40,455 bases of DNA from Kurthia zopfii (GCF_003143955.1 NZ_QFVS01000028.1:1-40455), one strand, 5' to 3'; positions 1 to 6,960 are shown, counted from the first letter of the stretch. Notes: generated by a model from the letters alone, not told the origin. Translations and numbers: made by a program.

Positions 1-169
1 TATTTTTGATTTAAAATTATGATCATAGAATGAACGCGTATTTTTGATTTAAAATTATGATCATAGAATGAACGCGTATTTTTGATTTAAAATTATGATC
101 ATAGAATGAACGCGTATTTTTGATTTAAAATTATGATCATAGAATGAACGCGTATTTTTGATTTATAAT
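1..169. repeat. 38-bp tandem repeat array, at least four copies plus a partial one
   Basis: Four identical 38-bp units start at 1, 39, 77 and 115, and a partial unit with one mismatch runs from 153 to about 169. Each unit has an AT-rich half, the perfect palindrome TATGATCATA, and ends in GAACGCG. The array begins at the window edge, so the true copy number is unknown. There is no variable spacer, so it is not a CRISPR array, and no reading frame is maintained. It lies downstream of ypsA. An 8-bp inverted repeat (TTGTCATC 169-176, GATGACAA 181-188) follows and might end ypsA transcription, but it has no T tract. The function is unknown. Confidence 0.95.
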
Positions 170-233
170 TGTCATCAAAGGATGACAACGTCACTTTGAT
201 TAGAATTTATTCAATTACCGCAATCGATTGATT

Positions 234-797
234 TCAATTAGAAGAATCCCATTGATTCATTTGAATTTCTTCAGCGATCATTTGTAAATCATAGGCATCA
301 ATTTTCATTAGTTCATAATCGTGATTTTCCATATATTTTTCTGCCAAATCTCGAATGTACTTCGGTGAGCCTTCGTTTTCCTCATCATATACAAGGAGAA
401 TGCCATCTGAATGGGTAATGAGCCATTTATTTTTCTCGATGAATTGCCAAGGTGCTTCATATGGTCGATTCGTTAGCGAGGCGACATGATTCGCTTTTTG
501 TAACATTTCCTGATATTTTTCTTTCTTTTGATCATTCCAATTTTTCTCTTGCTCTAAAAACGGTGTGAAAATGCCACATTGAAGTTGTGGAAATTCTTCT
601 TGTAATTCGAAAACGACTTCTGCAGCCCATGCTTCAACACCTAATTGGCCACTTAATAAAACCCACTCAAGTCCTTCTTCTACTAAAATTTTTATTTTGT
701 CGGATAGTGCTTTTTTAATAATCGCAATGCCAGGATGTGAATCTTGAAAAATACCTAGTTCATGTGCTTTATATCCAGTAACGACAATTTTCTTCAT
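234..797 (-). CDS. ypsA: YpsA, SLOG-superfamily (DUF1273) protein
   Basis: A 187-residue protein of the YpsA/DUF1273 family, a Rossmann-like SLOG fold predicted to bind a nucleotide-type ligand. The start at 797 gives MKKIVVTGYKAHELGIF and has AGGAGG nine bases upstream; an in-frame start six codons earlier has no such site. Family hallmarks visible are the N-terminal VTGYK strand, LSGQLGVEAWAAEV around residues 48-61 (the glycine-rich SLOG loop) and THSDGILLVYDEENEGSP near residue 130. In Bacillus subtilis and Staphylococcus aureus YpsA affects cell division; the biochemical activity is not established. It is transcribed alone. Two DnaA boxes lie 42-77 bases upstream of the start, so a link between replication state and division is possible but is inference. 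Confidence 0.9.
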   Translation of the reverse strand: MKKIVVTGYKAHELGIFQDSHPGIAIIKKALSDKIKILVEEGLEWVLLSGQLGVEAWAAEVVFELQEEFPQLQCGIFTPFLEQEKNWNDQKKEKYQEMLQKANHVASLTNRPYEAPWQFIEKNKWLITHSDGILLVYDEENEGSPKYIRDLAEKYMENHDYELMKIDAYDLQMIAEEIQMNQWDSSN

Positions 798-838
798 AAA
801 AATCGCCCTCCTCACTGACTATTTTATCATGTAATAGA

Positions 839-874
839 TGTGGATAACTATTTGTAGTGAAAAAGTGTGGATAA
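839..874 (-). promoter_or_regulatory. Two perfect DnaA boxes upstream of ypsA
   Basis: TGTGGATAA occurs at 839-847 and 866-874, which reads TTATCCACA on the minus strand, the consensus DnaA box. Both have the same orientation and their starts are 27 bp apart. They sit between the ypsA start and the terminator of the next upstream minus-strand gene, so they would overlap or flank the ypsA promoter. A third identical 9-mer at 2121-2129 lies inside a coding region and may be chance. DnaA binding here is predicted, not shown. Confidence 0.6.
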
Positions 875-876
875 CT

Positions 877-906
877 AAAAAAAGAACCGCAATAATATGC
901 GATTCT
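877..906 (-). terminator. Rho-independent terminator of the small gene at 912-1175
   Basis: On the minus strand AGAATCGCA pairs with TGCGGTTCT (one G-U pair) around a 6-base loop and is followed by a run of seven T. On the plus strand the arms are 883-891 and 898-906. It starts six bases after the stop codon of the upstream gene. Confidence 0.8.
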
Positions 907-911
907 AAAAT

Positions 912-1175
912 TTATAATGTTATTTCTTTTTTATATTTTTTAATTAACTCATTCATTGCATTTTCTACAGCAATTGAAGTTTCGATATTACGCTCTTTAC
1001 AATACAGATCAATCGAATGAATAACAGCATCAATTTCTACTTTAGGTGGTGTATTTTTTTCTACTTGTGTCGCTAAAGTAACCTTTGGTGTTAAATGCTC
1101 ATCTACAATGTTTTTTAGAATCGGCAACTTTGTTTGACTCACTACAGACTCCATCAATTCACTATCACGGTTCAT
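912..1175 (-). CDS. Small hypothetical protein, 87 residues
   Basis: I do not recognise the family. The frame is supported by a Shine-Dalgarno-like GAGG seven bases before the ATG, an immediate downstream terminator, and a composition like its neighbours. The protein is soluble, charged and mostly helical in appearance. Its C-terminal half (IDLYCKERNIETSIAVENAMNELIKKYKK) has the heptad-like spacing of a short helical domain. No signal peptide or membrane segment is visible. It is a single-gene unit transcribed toward ypsA. A small DNA-binding or adaptor protein is possible, but nothing in the sequence decides this. Confidence 0.65.
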   Translation of the reverse strand: MNRDSELMESVVSQTKLPILKNIVDEHLTPKVTLATQVEKNTPPKVEIDAVIHSIDLYCKERNIETSIAVENAMNELIKKYKKEITL

Positions 1176-1313
1176 TTCATAGCCTCATTTCTAATCTAGT
1201 AATAATACATACCACAATATGTCATTTTTCACACATAAATATGATAAGAATTAATTTTTGAAACTGAAAATTATGATAGGATTAATTGAATGAAATTTTT
1301 GGAGGCGTGTATT

Positions 1314-1850
1314 TTGAAAAGTATTGCAGTATTTTGTGGATCTCGTTTCGGCGTGAATCCTCTATTTAAAGTGAAAGCGGTTGAATTAGGTAAAAAATTA
1401 GCTGAAAATAATATTACGCTTATTTATGGCGGAGCAAATGTCGGAATCATGGGTTTAATCGCTGATACAGTCCTTGCTGAAGGTGGAAAAGTGATCGGTG
1501 TAATGCCAAAATCATTGGAAGAACGAGAAATTACACATGAAAATTTAAGTGAATTATATATTGTGGATACAATGCACGAAAGAAAACAAAAAATGATGGA
1601 TTTATCAGATGGTTTCATCGTCTACCCAGGTGGTATTGGCACAATGGAAGAGTATTTTGAAGTATTCACATGGAATATGATTGGCATAATTGATAAACCG
1701 TGTGTGCTATTAAATATTGAAGACTACTATACGAATTTAGGTAAATTCCTAGAGCAAATGTGTGAAGAAGGCTTTTTAAATGAGGCAGCATTTGATAAAA
1801 GTATTTTAACGGATTCAATCGATGAGGCAATAAAAATTGTAACGAAATAA
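1314..1850 (+). CDS. yvdD: LOG-family nucleotide phosphoribohydrolase (YvdD-like)
   Basis: A 178-residue protein of the LOG (LONELY GUY) family, typically cytokinin riboside 5'-monophosphate or AMP phosphoribohydrolases that release a nucleobase and ribose 5-phosphate. Two diagnostic motifs are present: YGGANVGIMG near residue 40 and YPGGIGTMEEYFE near residue 105 (the PGGxGTxxE active-site motif, with catalytic Arg in HERKQKM just before it). The start is placed at the TTG at 1314, with GGAGG eight bases upstream; an ATG 24 bases earlier has no good ribosome-binding site and adds residues outside the family fold. Its physiological substrate in bacteria is uncertain. The next gene starts 17 bases after the stop, so the two are probably co-transcribed. 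Confidence 0.9.
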   Translation: MKSIAVFCGSRFGVNPLFKVKAVELGKKLAENNITLIYGGANVGIMGLIADTVLAEGGKVIGVMPKSLEEREITHENLSELYIVDTMHERKQKMMDLSDGFIVYPGGIGTMEEYFEVFTWNMIGIIDKPCVLLNIEDYYTNLGKFLEQMCEEGFLNEAAFDKSILTDSIDEAIKIVTK

Positions 1851-1867
1851 ACAAAGGAGATGAGTTC

Positions 1868-2236
1868 ATGATTTTTTATCATGTAAGTAAAGATCCCCAT
1901 ATTTCTGAAACAGTTGTATATCCAAGAATACCTACATATAGAATGGAAGGCGAAGACCAGAGTGTTCCGAGAATCTGTGTTTCACCTTCTATTTTAGGTT
2001 GTTTAAATGCAGTAGATCAATTAGAAGTAAATGATGTAGTTTATATTTACACATGCGAATCCAATGTTTTTTGCCAGCCGAGTTGTCAACAAGTGGCCGA
2101 CCAGCATCTAACCGGAGAAATGTGGATAACTGAAGCGGTTAAAATTGAATACTACCAACAAATCATTATTAAAGAGAAAATCATGAGAGAGGTTGATGGA
2201 TGCTTAATTCCGTATTATATATATGATGTAAAATAA
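1868..2236 (+). CDS. Hypothetical 122-residue protein, LOG operon partner
   Basis: A short soluble protein of unknown function. It opens MIFYHVSKDP, then YPRIPTYRMEGEDQ, then PRICVSPSILGCLNAV near residues 34-49. A pattern of this kind (Y-H-V-S, later P-R-I-P, R-I-C-x-S-x-S-I-x-G-C-L) recurs in small hypothetical proteins of Gram-positive bacteria and phages and recalls folds related to ADP-ribosyltransferases, but I cannot assign it to one. Six cysteines are spread along the chain. AAAGGAG lies seven bases before the ATG. It follows the LOG gene at 17 bases, so the two likely form one transcript. NAD-related or nucleotide-related work would fit the neighbour but is speculation. Confidence 0.75.
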   Translation: MIFYHVSKDPHISETVVYPRIPTYRMEGEDQSVPRICVSPSILGCLNAVDQLEVNDVVYIYTCESNVFCQPSCQQVADQHLTGEMWITEAVKIEYYQQIIIKEKIMREVDGCLIPYYIYDVK

Positions 2237-2244
2237 ATAATACA

Positions 2245-2340
2245 CTTACCTATCGTAAGGTTATTTATTTAAAAAGCGGTGAAGCTATGTGCTTAGAAAC
2301 AAAAATAACTATATATTTACCTAACGTAAAGTTATTTATT
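2245..2340. repeat. Two copies of a palindromic TTACCTA(A/T)CGTAA motif
   Basis: CTTACctatcGTAAGGTTATTTATT (2245 onward) and TTACctaacGTAAAGTTATTTATT (2317 onward) are two near-identical inverted repeats 72 bp apart. A third related copy, with AACGTACGTT as core, lies at 4507-4523 on the far side of the csp-IS30 region. The spacing and symmetry resemble MerR- or TetR-type operators, but no such regulator is nearby. Confidence 0.55.
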
Positions 2341-2341
2341 A

Positions 2342-2380
2342 AGAAAAAAAGAATAACCGTGAGTAAACATTCGGTTATTC
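2342..2380 (-). terminator. Terminator of the 56-residue membrane protein gene
   Basis: Arms GAATAACCG (2351-2359) and CGGTTATTC (2372-2380) are perfectly complementary. On the minus strand the hairpin is followed by a T-rich tail (TTTTTTTCTT). It sits four bases past the stop codon of the small minus-strand gene at 2385-2555. Confidence 0.8.
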
Positions 2381-2384
2381 AAAA

Positions 2385-2555
2385 TCATTGCTGCAATAAA
2401 TATCCGTATTTATACCAAAGTGGTTTTAGGATAAAAAAATAGATTGGCAATGCGATCATCAAATATAAGAACAATTTAAAGACAATTTTAAAAAATAGTT
2501 TGAAGAACAATACAAAAAGTAAAATCGCTATGAAAACCGCGACAATAGCTGACAT
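2385..2555 (-). CDS. 56-residue membrane microprotein
   Basis: A short ORF opening MSAIVAVFIAILLFVLFFKL and ending KYGYLLQQ. Almost the whole chain is hydrophobic: one helix at residues 3-18, an amphipathic Phe/Lys stretch (FKLFFKIVFKLF) at 18-29, and a second helix at 30-43 followed by a short basic, aromatic tail. The ATG at 2555 is the only usable start because a stop codon lies three codons upstream in frame; GGAGGG precedes it by about 11 bases, slightly long. A clean terminator follows the stop. Start signal, frame and terminator together argue that it is real. Function unknown; small membrane peptides of this kind are often toxin-like, stress-linked or sporulation-linked. Confidence 0.65.
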   Translation of the reverse strand: MSAIVAVFIAILLFVLFFKLFFKIVFKLFLYLMIALPIYFFILKPLWYKYGYLLQQ

Positions 2556-2643
2556 ATAGCATTACTCCCTCCATGCTACTTCATAGGACTCATCTATTAT
2601 AGAAGAAGTTCCATACGAAAAAAAAATAGATGAATAATTTTAG

Positions 2644-2672
2644 TGGACAAATTACATAATATATAATATGAT
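2644..2672 (+). promoter_or_regulatory. Putative sigma-A promoter of the cold-shock gene
   Basis: TGGACA (2644-2649) and TATGAT (2667-2672) are separated by 17 bp. Transcription from about 2679 would leave a leader of about 130 nt before the csp start at 2809. Long structured leaders are typical of cold-shock genes and act as RNA thermosensors; the role here is inferred. Confidence 0.55.
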
Positions 2673-2808
2673 AAACCTAATAGAATCGTTGTAAGAAATT
2701 AAGAATACACTTATTACTCAAGTAATTGTGTTTTTCAATTGCTTTTAATATGTGTTTTTTTTCTTGAAATTAATGGATCTAATTAATAATTTATTGGAGG
2801 TCATTCAA

Positions 2809-3009
2809 ATGACACAAGGTACAGTTAAATGGTTTAACGCAGAAAAAGGTTTCGGTTTCATCGAAGTTGAAGGCGGCAGCGACGTATTCGCTCACTTCTC
2901 AGCTATCCAAGGTGAAGGTTTCAAAACTTTAGAAGAAGGCCAAAAAGTAGAATTCGAAGTTGAAGATGGTCAACGTGGCCCACAAGCTGCAAACATCGTA
3001 AAACTTTAA
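2809..3009 (+). CDS. csp: Cold-shock protein (CspB/CspD type)
   Basis: A 66-residue single-domain cold-shock protein, a five-stranded OB fold that binds single-stranded RNA and DNA and acts as an RNA chaperone. RNP1 (KGFGFIEV, residues 14-21) and RNP2 (VFAHFSAI, about residues 26-33) are intact, and the end [10 protein letters not shown] is typical of the family. The ATG at 2809 has GGAGG seven bases upstream; the longer frame from 2752 only reads leader sequence. Its codons are the preferred ones, unlike the AT-rich surroundings, as expected for a highly expressed gene. It is monocistronic, with a long leader and a strong terminator. An IS30-family element begins five bases after the terminator. 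Confidence 0.97.
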   Translation: MTQGTVKWFNAEKGFGFIEVEGGSDVFAHFSAIQGEGFKTLEEGQKVEFEVEDGQRGPQAANIVKL

Positions 3010-3031
3010 TCTTTACAGGTCAAAGTTAAAA

Positions 3032-3059
3032 GGACGCTCATTTATGAGCGTTCTTTTTT
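3032..3059 (+). terminator. csp terminator
   Basis: GACGCTCA (3033-3040), loop TTTA, TGAGCGTT (3045-3052), then CTTTTTTG. Classic Rho-independent terminator 23 bases after the csp stop. Confidence 0.92.
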
Positions 3060-3063
3060 GTGT

Positions 3064-4170
3064 CTTGAATATACACTTTAAGTGCAACACAAAAAGAGAC
3101 TCAAAGATTCAAACCTAGTAAAATAGTGTTTACAACGACAACTATTGAAAGGATTGAAAACTATGAGCCTCTATAAACATCTTACCATAGAAGAAAGAGA
3201 ACGGATATTTCTTCTTTTCCATCAAGGTGATTCGATTCGCGGTATTGCGAAATTGTTAGAAAGAAACCCTTCTACGATCAGTCGAGAACTAAAAAGAAAT
3301 CAAGAAAATCAAAATTATTCACCTTCAGTTGCACATTCAAAATATACAAAAAGAAAATCCAATTGTGGAAGAAAGCTTCTGTTAAAGAACCCTGAATTAA
3401 AAGCGCTTGTTAAAAAACTATTTTTAAACAAGCAGTGGTCACCTGAACAAATTGCATCTCGAATTAAGTTCGAGAAATCAGCTTATAGAATTAGTTTTAA
3501 TACGATTTATCGTGCGATTTACCGAGGCGATTTTAATGAAGCAAACTTAAGTCGTGGAAACCGTGGGGCTATTCGAAAATTACGACACAAAGGAAAAACA
3601 CGTCATACCAAAAATCATCTCGAAAAGCGTGGAAAAATTTCAGTAACGCATACGATTCATGAAAGACCAATCGCAGCGAATAATCGTTCAACAATTGGTC
3701 ACTGGGAAGCTGATACGGTAGCTGGTAAAACAGGGAAGGCTTGTTTAGTAACGCTTACTGACCGAAAAACACGTTATTTAATAGTGGAGAAAATCGAGAA
3801 AAAGAAATCTATGCATGTTCGTGATTCAATCATTCAATTATTGTCTGCCTTGCCAAAAAATAAACGAAAATCCATTACACCAGACCGTGGGAAAGAATTT
3901 TCAAAGCATCGAGAAGTGACAGAGCAGTTAGATAAAATCCCATTTTACTTCGCTGATCCACACGCCCCATGGCAACGAGGAACAGATGAAAATACAAATG
4001 GCCTGCTTCGAGAATACTTTCCGAAGACAGAAGATATGAACTCATGCACAAAAGATTATATTGAAACCTGTATGGAGAAACTAAATAAACGTCCACGTAA
4101 GTGCTTAGGTTGGAAAACACCTTATGAACTCTTCTTTGGCAAGGCGTTGCGTTTAATTTGACAATTCAAG
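3064..4170 (+). mobile_element. IS30-family insertion sequence, apparently intact
   Basis: One DDE transposase gene is framed by 25-bp imperfect terminal inverted repeats. The left end 3064-3088 starts CTTGAATATACAC and ends GTGCAAC; the right end 4146-4170 starts GTTGCG and ends CAATTCAAG. They match at 18 of 25 positions. The transposase stop codon lies inside the right repeat, as is common in IS30 elements. No convincing 2-3 bp target duplication could be read, so the exact ends may be off by a base or two. The element sits directly behind the csp terminator. Confidence 0.85.
3163..4161 (+). CDS. IS30-family transposase
   Basis: A 332-residue transposase of normal length. The N-terminal helix-turn-helix region (HLTIEERERIFLLFHQGDSI, then LERNPSTISRELKRN at about residues 32-46) recognises the element ends. 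The C-terminal rve-type catalytic core carries the triad D184 (HWEADTVAG), D241 (TPDRGKEF) and E276 (GTDENTNGLLREYFP), spaced as in the DD(33-34)E IS30 group. The second motif has Arg where most relatives have Asn (DNGKEF). The start is the ATG at 3163; a TTG six codons upstream is in frame but less well placed. No frameshift or internal stop is present, so the copy looks functional. Confidence 0.95.
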   Translation: MSLYKHLTIEERERIFLLFHQGDSIRGIAKLLERNPSTISRELKRNQENQNYSPSVAHSKYTKRKSNCGRKLLLKNPELKALVKKLFLNKQWSPEQIASRIKFEKSAYRISFNTIYRAIYRGDFNEANLSRGNRGAIRKLRHKGKTRHTKNHLEKRGKISVTHTIHERPIAANNRSTIGHWEADTVAGKTGKACLVTLTDRKTRYLIVEKIEKKKSMHVRDSIIQLLSALPKNKRKSITPDRGKEFSKHREVTEQLDKIPFYFADPHAPWQRGTDENTNGLLREYFPKTEDMNSCTKDYIETCMEKLNKRPRKCLGWKTPYELFFGKALRLI

Positions 4171-4640
4171 GTGAAAAAAAGTATATTGCAGGGAAAAAAT
4201 AGCGATTTGCTAATTTCGATCTCGATCTCATAAAAATATTGAACAAATGAAGAATGAGAAGCCATTGTAGGAAGATCTCAATCATAAATGAAATTACATA
4301 TAGTATGGAATGATTTGGAGGCAAATACGATTCGTATGAGCGTATATCGAAAAGGATGTACATCCTGGCTAATTTGAAAGTCACCTTCAATCATTCCAAT
4401 AGCAGAAGCAGATTATAGGAAAAAAAGATTTAAAATAGAGAAGACCATCATAAAAAATAAAATAATCGTAAAAACCATAATTCTACAAAGAAGAATAATC
4501 ATATGATTACCTAACGTACGTTAAATAAAAGTGCAAAAAAATAAAACCTTCAATATAAAGGTTTTATTATAAATGCCAAATGGCTATAAAATTCAAAAAA
4601 AGAAAGCCGCATTTGCCGTAAGTTGATCATATTGAAAGTT
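4171..4640. other. Gene-poor stretch behind the IS30 element
   Basis: No intact gene can be supported. A 74-codon minus-strand frame at 4166-4390, rich in Ile, Leu and Phe, and a neighbouring short frame look at most like remnants of a membrane protein; neither has a ribosome-binding site. A third copy of the TTACCTAACGTA palindrome lies at 4507-4523. A perfect 10-bp hairpin (ATAAAACCTT 4541-4550, AAGGTTTTAT 4558-4567), with A and T tracts on the two sides, could terminate transcription from either direction. Base composition is very AT-rich. Confidence 0.5.
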
Positions 4641-4800
4641 TTAAACCACCACTTCTAAAAGTGGGTGTTCGCAGAGTCGTTCATGTATGTCCTCTTAGCT
4701 TAGAGGCTTGCCAGTCCTTACTCAATCTAAAACTCCCTATTACAGCTTAAAGGTTAAAACTTAATACTATTACGTACAACGCAGCTTGTATTATTAATAT
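4636..4800 (-). mobile_element. Probable IS200/IS605-family remnant (omega-RNA/right-end-like)
   Basis: Read on the minus strand, this stretch contains GATTGAGTAAGGACTGGCAA, then CTCTAAGCTAAGAGGAC (a short hairpin), then CACCCACTTTTAGAAGTGG and GTGGTTTAAAAC. Such CCCACTT...AAGTGG hairpins are typical of the 3' part of tnpB loci and their overlapping omega-RNA in Firmicutes. No tnpA or tnpB coding remnant is readable beside it, so this would be a decayed end only. The call rests on remembered pattern similarity. Confidence 0.35.
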
Positions 4801-4845
4801 ACTCCACAAATGAAAAGGATGCAAATAAGTTGTTTCAAACAAAAT

Positions 4846-4883
4846 AAAAACAGCCTGTTCTCTTCATAAGAGTAACGAGCTGT
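4846..4883 (-). terminator. Terminator of the HD-domain gene
   Basis: Imperfect hairpin whose outer arms ACAGC and GCTGT and inner arms TCTCTT and AAGAG pair. On the minus strand it is followed by GTTTTTATTTTG. It lies about 30 bases downstream of the HD-domain gene stop. Confidence 0.65.
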
Positions 4884-4911
4884 CCTTCATATTAAATCAC
4901 TACTGTCCATA

Positions 4912-5541
4912 TTAGGCATCTGCAATTGCCTCTTGTGTTAAACGAATTAAATCAATACTAGTTTCTTCCTTCATAACATCTTGAAGCATCGTATGTTTGA
5001 AGTAGTCCACACTGTTCGTTAATGAAAGATTTAAAATCTTCTTCAAAGCCGTTTGATACATCTTCACGAACTCTACGTCGTTATTACCTCTCTTTAGCTC
5101 TGCAAAAGACTCATAGAACTGATCTAGCTTATCGCTAAGCTCTAATAGCTGTCCTTCGATTGTAGAATCTTTACCTTCTTTCATGCGGTGTTTAAAGATC
5201 GTTTGGAATTCTTCAGGAATTTCTTCCTCAATATAATGTTCTACCATTTTTTCTTCGACTAAAGCGATCATGTTTTTTAATTCGACTGAAGAATGTTTTA
5301 CAGGCGTTTTAATATCGCCGATGAAAATTTCTCCGTAGTCATGATTAATAGTTTTCTCGTATAATGATTTCCAGTTAATAGTTGCGCCATTCATTTCTTC
5401 AAGTGTTGCAAAGAACATCGCATACTGTGAAACTTTCCAAGAGTGAGCTGCAACATTATGTTCTTCAAACTTAAATCTCCCTGGTGCTCGAATAATTCTT
5501 TCTAAATCATTTAAACTCGTAAAAAATTTGTGAATACCCAT
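4912..5541 (-). CDS. HD-domain hydrolase, YfbR/HDDC2-like 5'-deoxynucleotidase
   Basis: A 209-residue protein of the HD superfamily close to the YfbR group, which dephosphorylates deoxynucleoside 5'-monophosphates. The metal-binding pattern is visible: H33 in EEHNVAAHSWKVS, the H67-D68 pair in TINHDYGEIFIGD, and a later Asp in LLELSDKLDQFYES. The ATG at 5541 has AAGGAGG eight bases upstream; a TTG two codons earlier is less likely. It stands alone, with its own terminator, and would take part in dNTP pool sanitation. The exact substrate range is inferred from the family and is not determined by the sequence. Confidence 0.8.
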   Translation of the reverse strand: MGIHKFFTSLNDLERIIRAPGRFKFEEHNVAAHSWKVSQYAMFFATLEEMNGATINWKSLYEKTINHDYGEIFIGDIKTPVKHSSVELKNMIALVEEKMVEHYIEEEIPEEFQTIFKHRMKEGKDSTIEGQLLELSDKLDQFYESFAELKRGNNDVEFVKMYQTALKKILNLSLTNSVDYFKHTMLQDVMKEETSIDLIRLTQEAIADA

Positions 5542-5679
5542 ATGCAATTCCTCCTTCTTTGGTGCTTAATACTACCATACCTTATTATTATATGAAAATG
5601 CTTGGATTTACAATCAATTACAATTTGCTTTACACTAGCTTCATAAATTGGGAGAATAGAAGTGAAAAGGGGAGAGAAG

Positions 5680-6117
5680 ATGCTATATTCCTTCATAATT
5701 TATATTCACGTCATAAGTGCGATCCTTTCTATAGGACCATTCTTTATATTATTACCAATCTTGAAAAAAATGAGTAAAACAAATAATATGGTGGAATTCG
5801 GTGCTTTTGTACAAGCCTTTCAAGCAGGTGTTACGACTGTAAAGCATGCGGGTCATCTTCTTGTGACATTTGGATTGCTAGCGGTGTGGTTAGGGCCTTG
5901 GAGTTTAACGACCTCGTGGATTTTAGTCACGCTAATTTTGTTAATACTATCCGTTGTTTATTTAGCAAATGCATTTAAACCTACGATCCGTACGTTAGGT
6001 ACAGAAAAGTTCGATCAAATAAAATTTGTTAAGAAATTAAAGCAAGGTGTATATGTCTATTTATTTCTACTGCTCGTTATGCTTTGGTTAATGGTAGATA
6101 AACCAACCTTATGGTAG
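5680..6117 (+). CDS. DUF2269-like integral membrane protein
   Basis: A 145-residue protein with four predicted membrane helices: about residues 2-25 (SFIIYIHVISAILSIGPFFI), 55-75, 82-103 and 124-141. The pattern IHVISAILSIGPFF at the N terminus and KHAGHLLVTFG in helix 2 fit the DUF2269 family of unknown function, in which conserved histidines in the membrane suggest a redox or metal role. The ATG at 5680 follows GGGGAG at five bases; a GTG six codons upstream is also possible. It diverges from the HD-domain gene. No partner gene is in the same transcript. Confidence 0.7.
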   Translation: MLYSFIIYIHVISAILSIGPFFILLPILKKMSKTNNMVEFGAFVQAFQAGVTTVKHAGHLLVTFGLLAVWLGPWSLTTSWILVTLILLILSVVYLANAFKPTIRTLGTEKFDQIKFVKKLKQGVYVYLFLLLVMLWLMVDKPTLW

Positions 6118-6256
6118 GTAAAAATAAACAGAGGCTAAACAGTTTATATTCACCGTTTGAATAATTGGATTCCACTCATTCGGAAAATGCAGCGATTATT
6201 CATTGAAATAGTGTGGCATTTCTAAATGTTTAAGAGCATCATATAAAATAAAAATC

Positions 6257-6294
6257 AAAAAAAGAAATCGCGAGCCAATGCGATTTCTTTTTTT
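6257..6294. terminator. Bidirectional terminator between convergent genes
   Basis: A 15-bp perfect inverted repeat: AAAAAAAGAAATCGC (6257-6271), an 8-base loop, GCGATTTCTTTTTTT (6280-6294). The A and T tracts make it work on both strands, serving the membrane protein gene on the plus strand and yhcW on the minus strand. Confidence 0.9.
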
Positions 6295-6319
6295 ATGTTC
6301 TTAAAGGATATCTATTCAT

Positions 6320-6946
6320 TTACACGAGTATGTCATCAAATGAGTCTAGTCGAATAACTTCAAGTGGGAATGTATCGAGTGCGGTTACTTCATTCGGTAC
6401 GACATAGCATTTTATATCTGCTCGAATGGCTGCTGTTGCACCATTTACAGAATCTTCGATGGCAAAACATTCATTTGCCGTTAGATTAAGTGCCTCTAAT
6501 GCGGCTAAATAAATATCAGGGCTTGGTTTCACATTCTCAACATCATCAGCACATCGAATTTCTTCAAAGTAATGCGTCAAGTTGTTTTCTTGAATGAATG
6601 ATAGAATCCAATGCCTTTGACTACCGGACGCAATCGCAATGCGTAACCCCTGTGCCTTGAAGCGATCCAAAGCTGAAAGGATGCCTTGTCGAATCGGAAG
6701 TGAGTTGATGTGAGAATTGACGAGTTGTTCAGCTAAAGGTGATAGTTGTTCACGCTTAATTGAAGCATCTACATATTCTGTTAAATAATCATAGAGCGCC
6801 GTATCTTTTGTGCCAACGCATTTATTGAAAATGGTCATTGGAACAGTATGCCCATATTTTTCTTCTATTAAATCAATATAGACATCAACCCAAAGTGATT
6901 CAGTATCAACTATTGTGCCATCAAAATCAAAAATAACTGCTTTCAT
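6320..6946 (-). CDS. yhcW: HAD-superfamily phosphatase/phosphomutase, YhcW-like
   Basis: A 208-residue HAD hydrolase of subfamily IA with an alpha-helical cap. Motif I is FDFDGTIVDTES (residues 7-18, nucleophile Asp8 and acid-base Asp10). Motif II is the Ser of IASGSQRH near residue 108. Motif III is the Lys of VKPSPDIYLAA. Motif IV is IEDSVNGATAA. This arrangement matches beta-phosphoglucomutase-like phosphatases and YhcW of B. subtilis in particular. The substrate is unknown. AAGGAGG precedes the ATG. It begins 14 bases after the stop of the Cof-type HAD gene and is probably the last gene of the pbpC operon. Confidence 0.85.
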   Translation of the reverse strand: MKAVIFDFDGTIVDTESLWVDVYIDLIEEKYGHTVPMTIFNKCVGTKDTALYDYLTEYVDASIKREQLSPLAEQLVNSHINSLPIRQGILSALDRFKAQGLRIAIASGSQRHWILSFIQENNLTHYFEEIRCADDVENVKPSPDIYLAALEALNLTANECFAIEDSVNGATAAIRADIKCYVVPNEVTALDTFPLEVIRLDSFDDILV

Positions 6947-6960
6947 CGAGATCCCTCCTT

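Noticed and set aside
1-169. CRISPR array
   Set aside because: The 38-bp units are adjacent without variable spacers and no cas genes are present.
2121-2129. Third DnaA box
   Set aside because: The 9-mer lies within a coding region (codons for M-W-I-T) and is isolated, so chance or coding constraint suffices.
4166-4390. 74-codon hydrophobic minus-strand frame next to the IS30 element
   Set aside because: No ribosome-binding site, very AT-rich composition, overlaps the IS end; at best a remnant.
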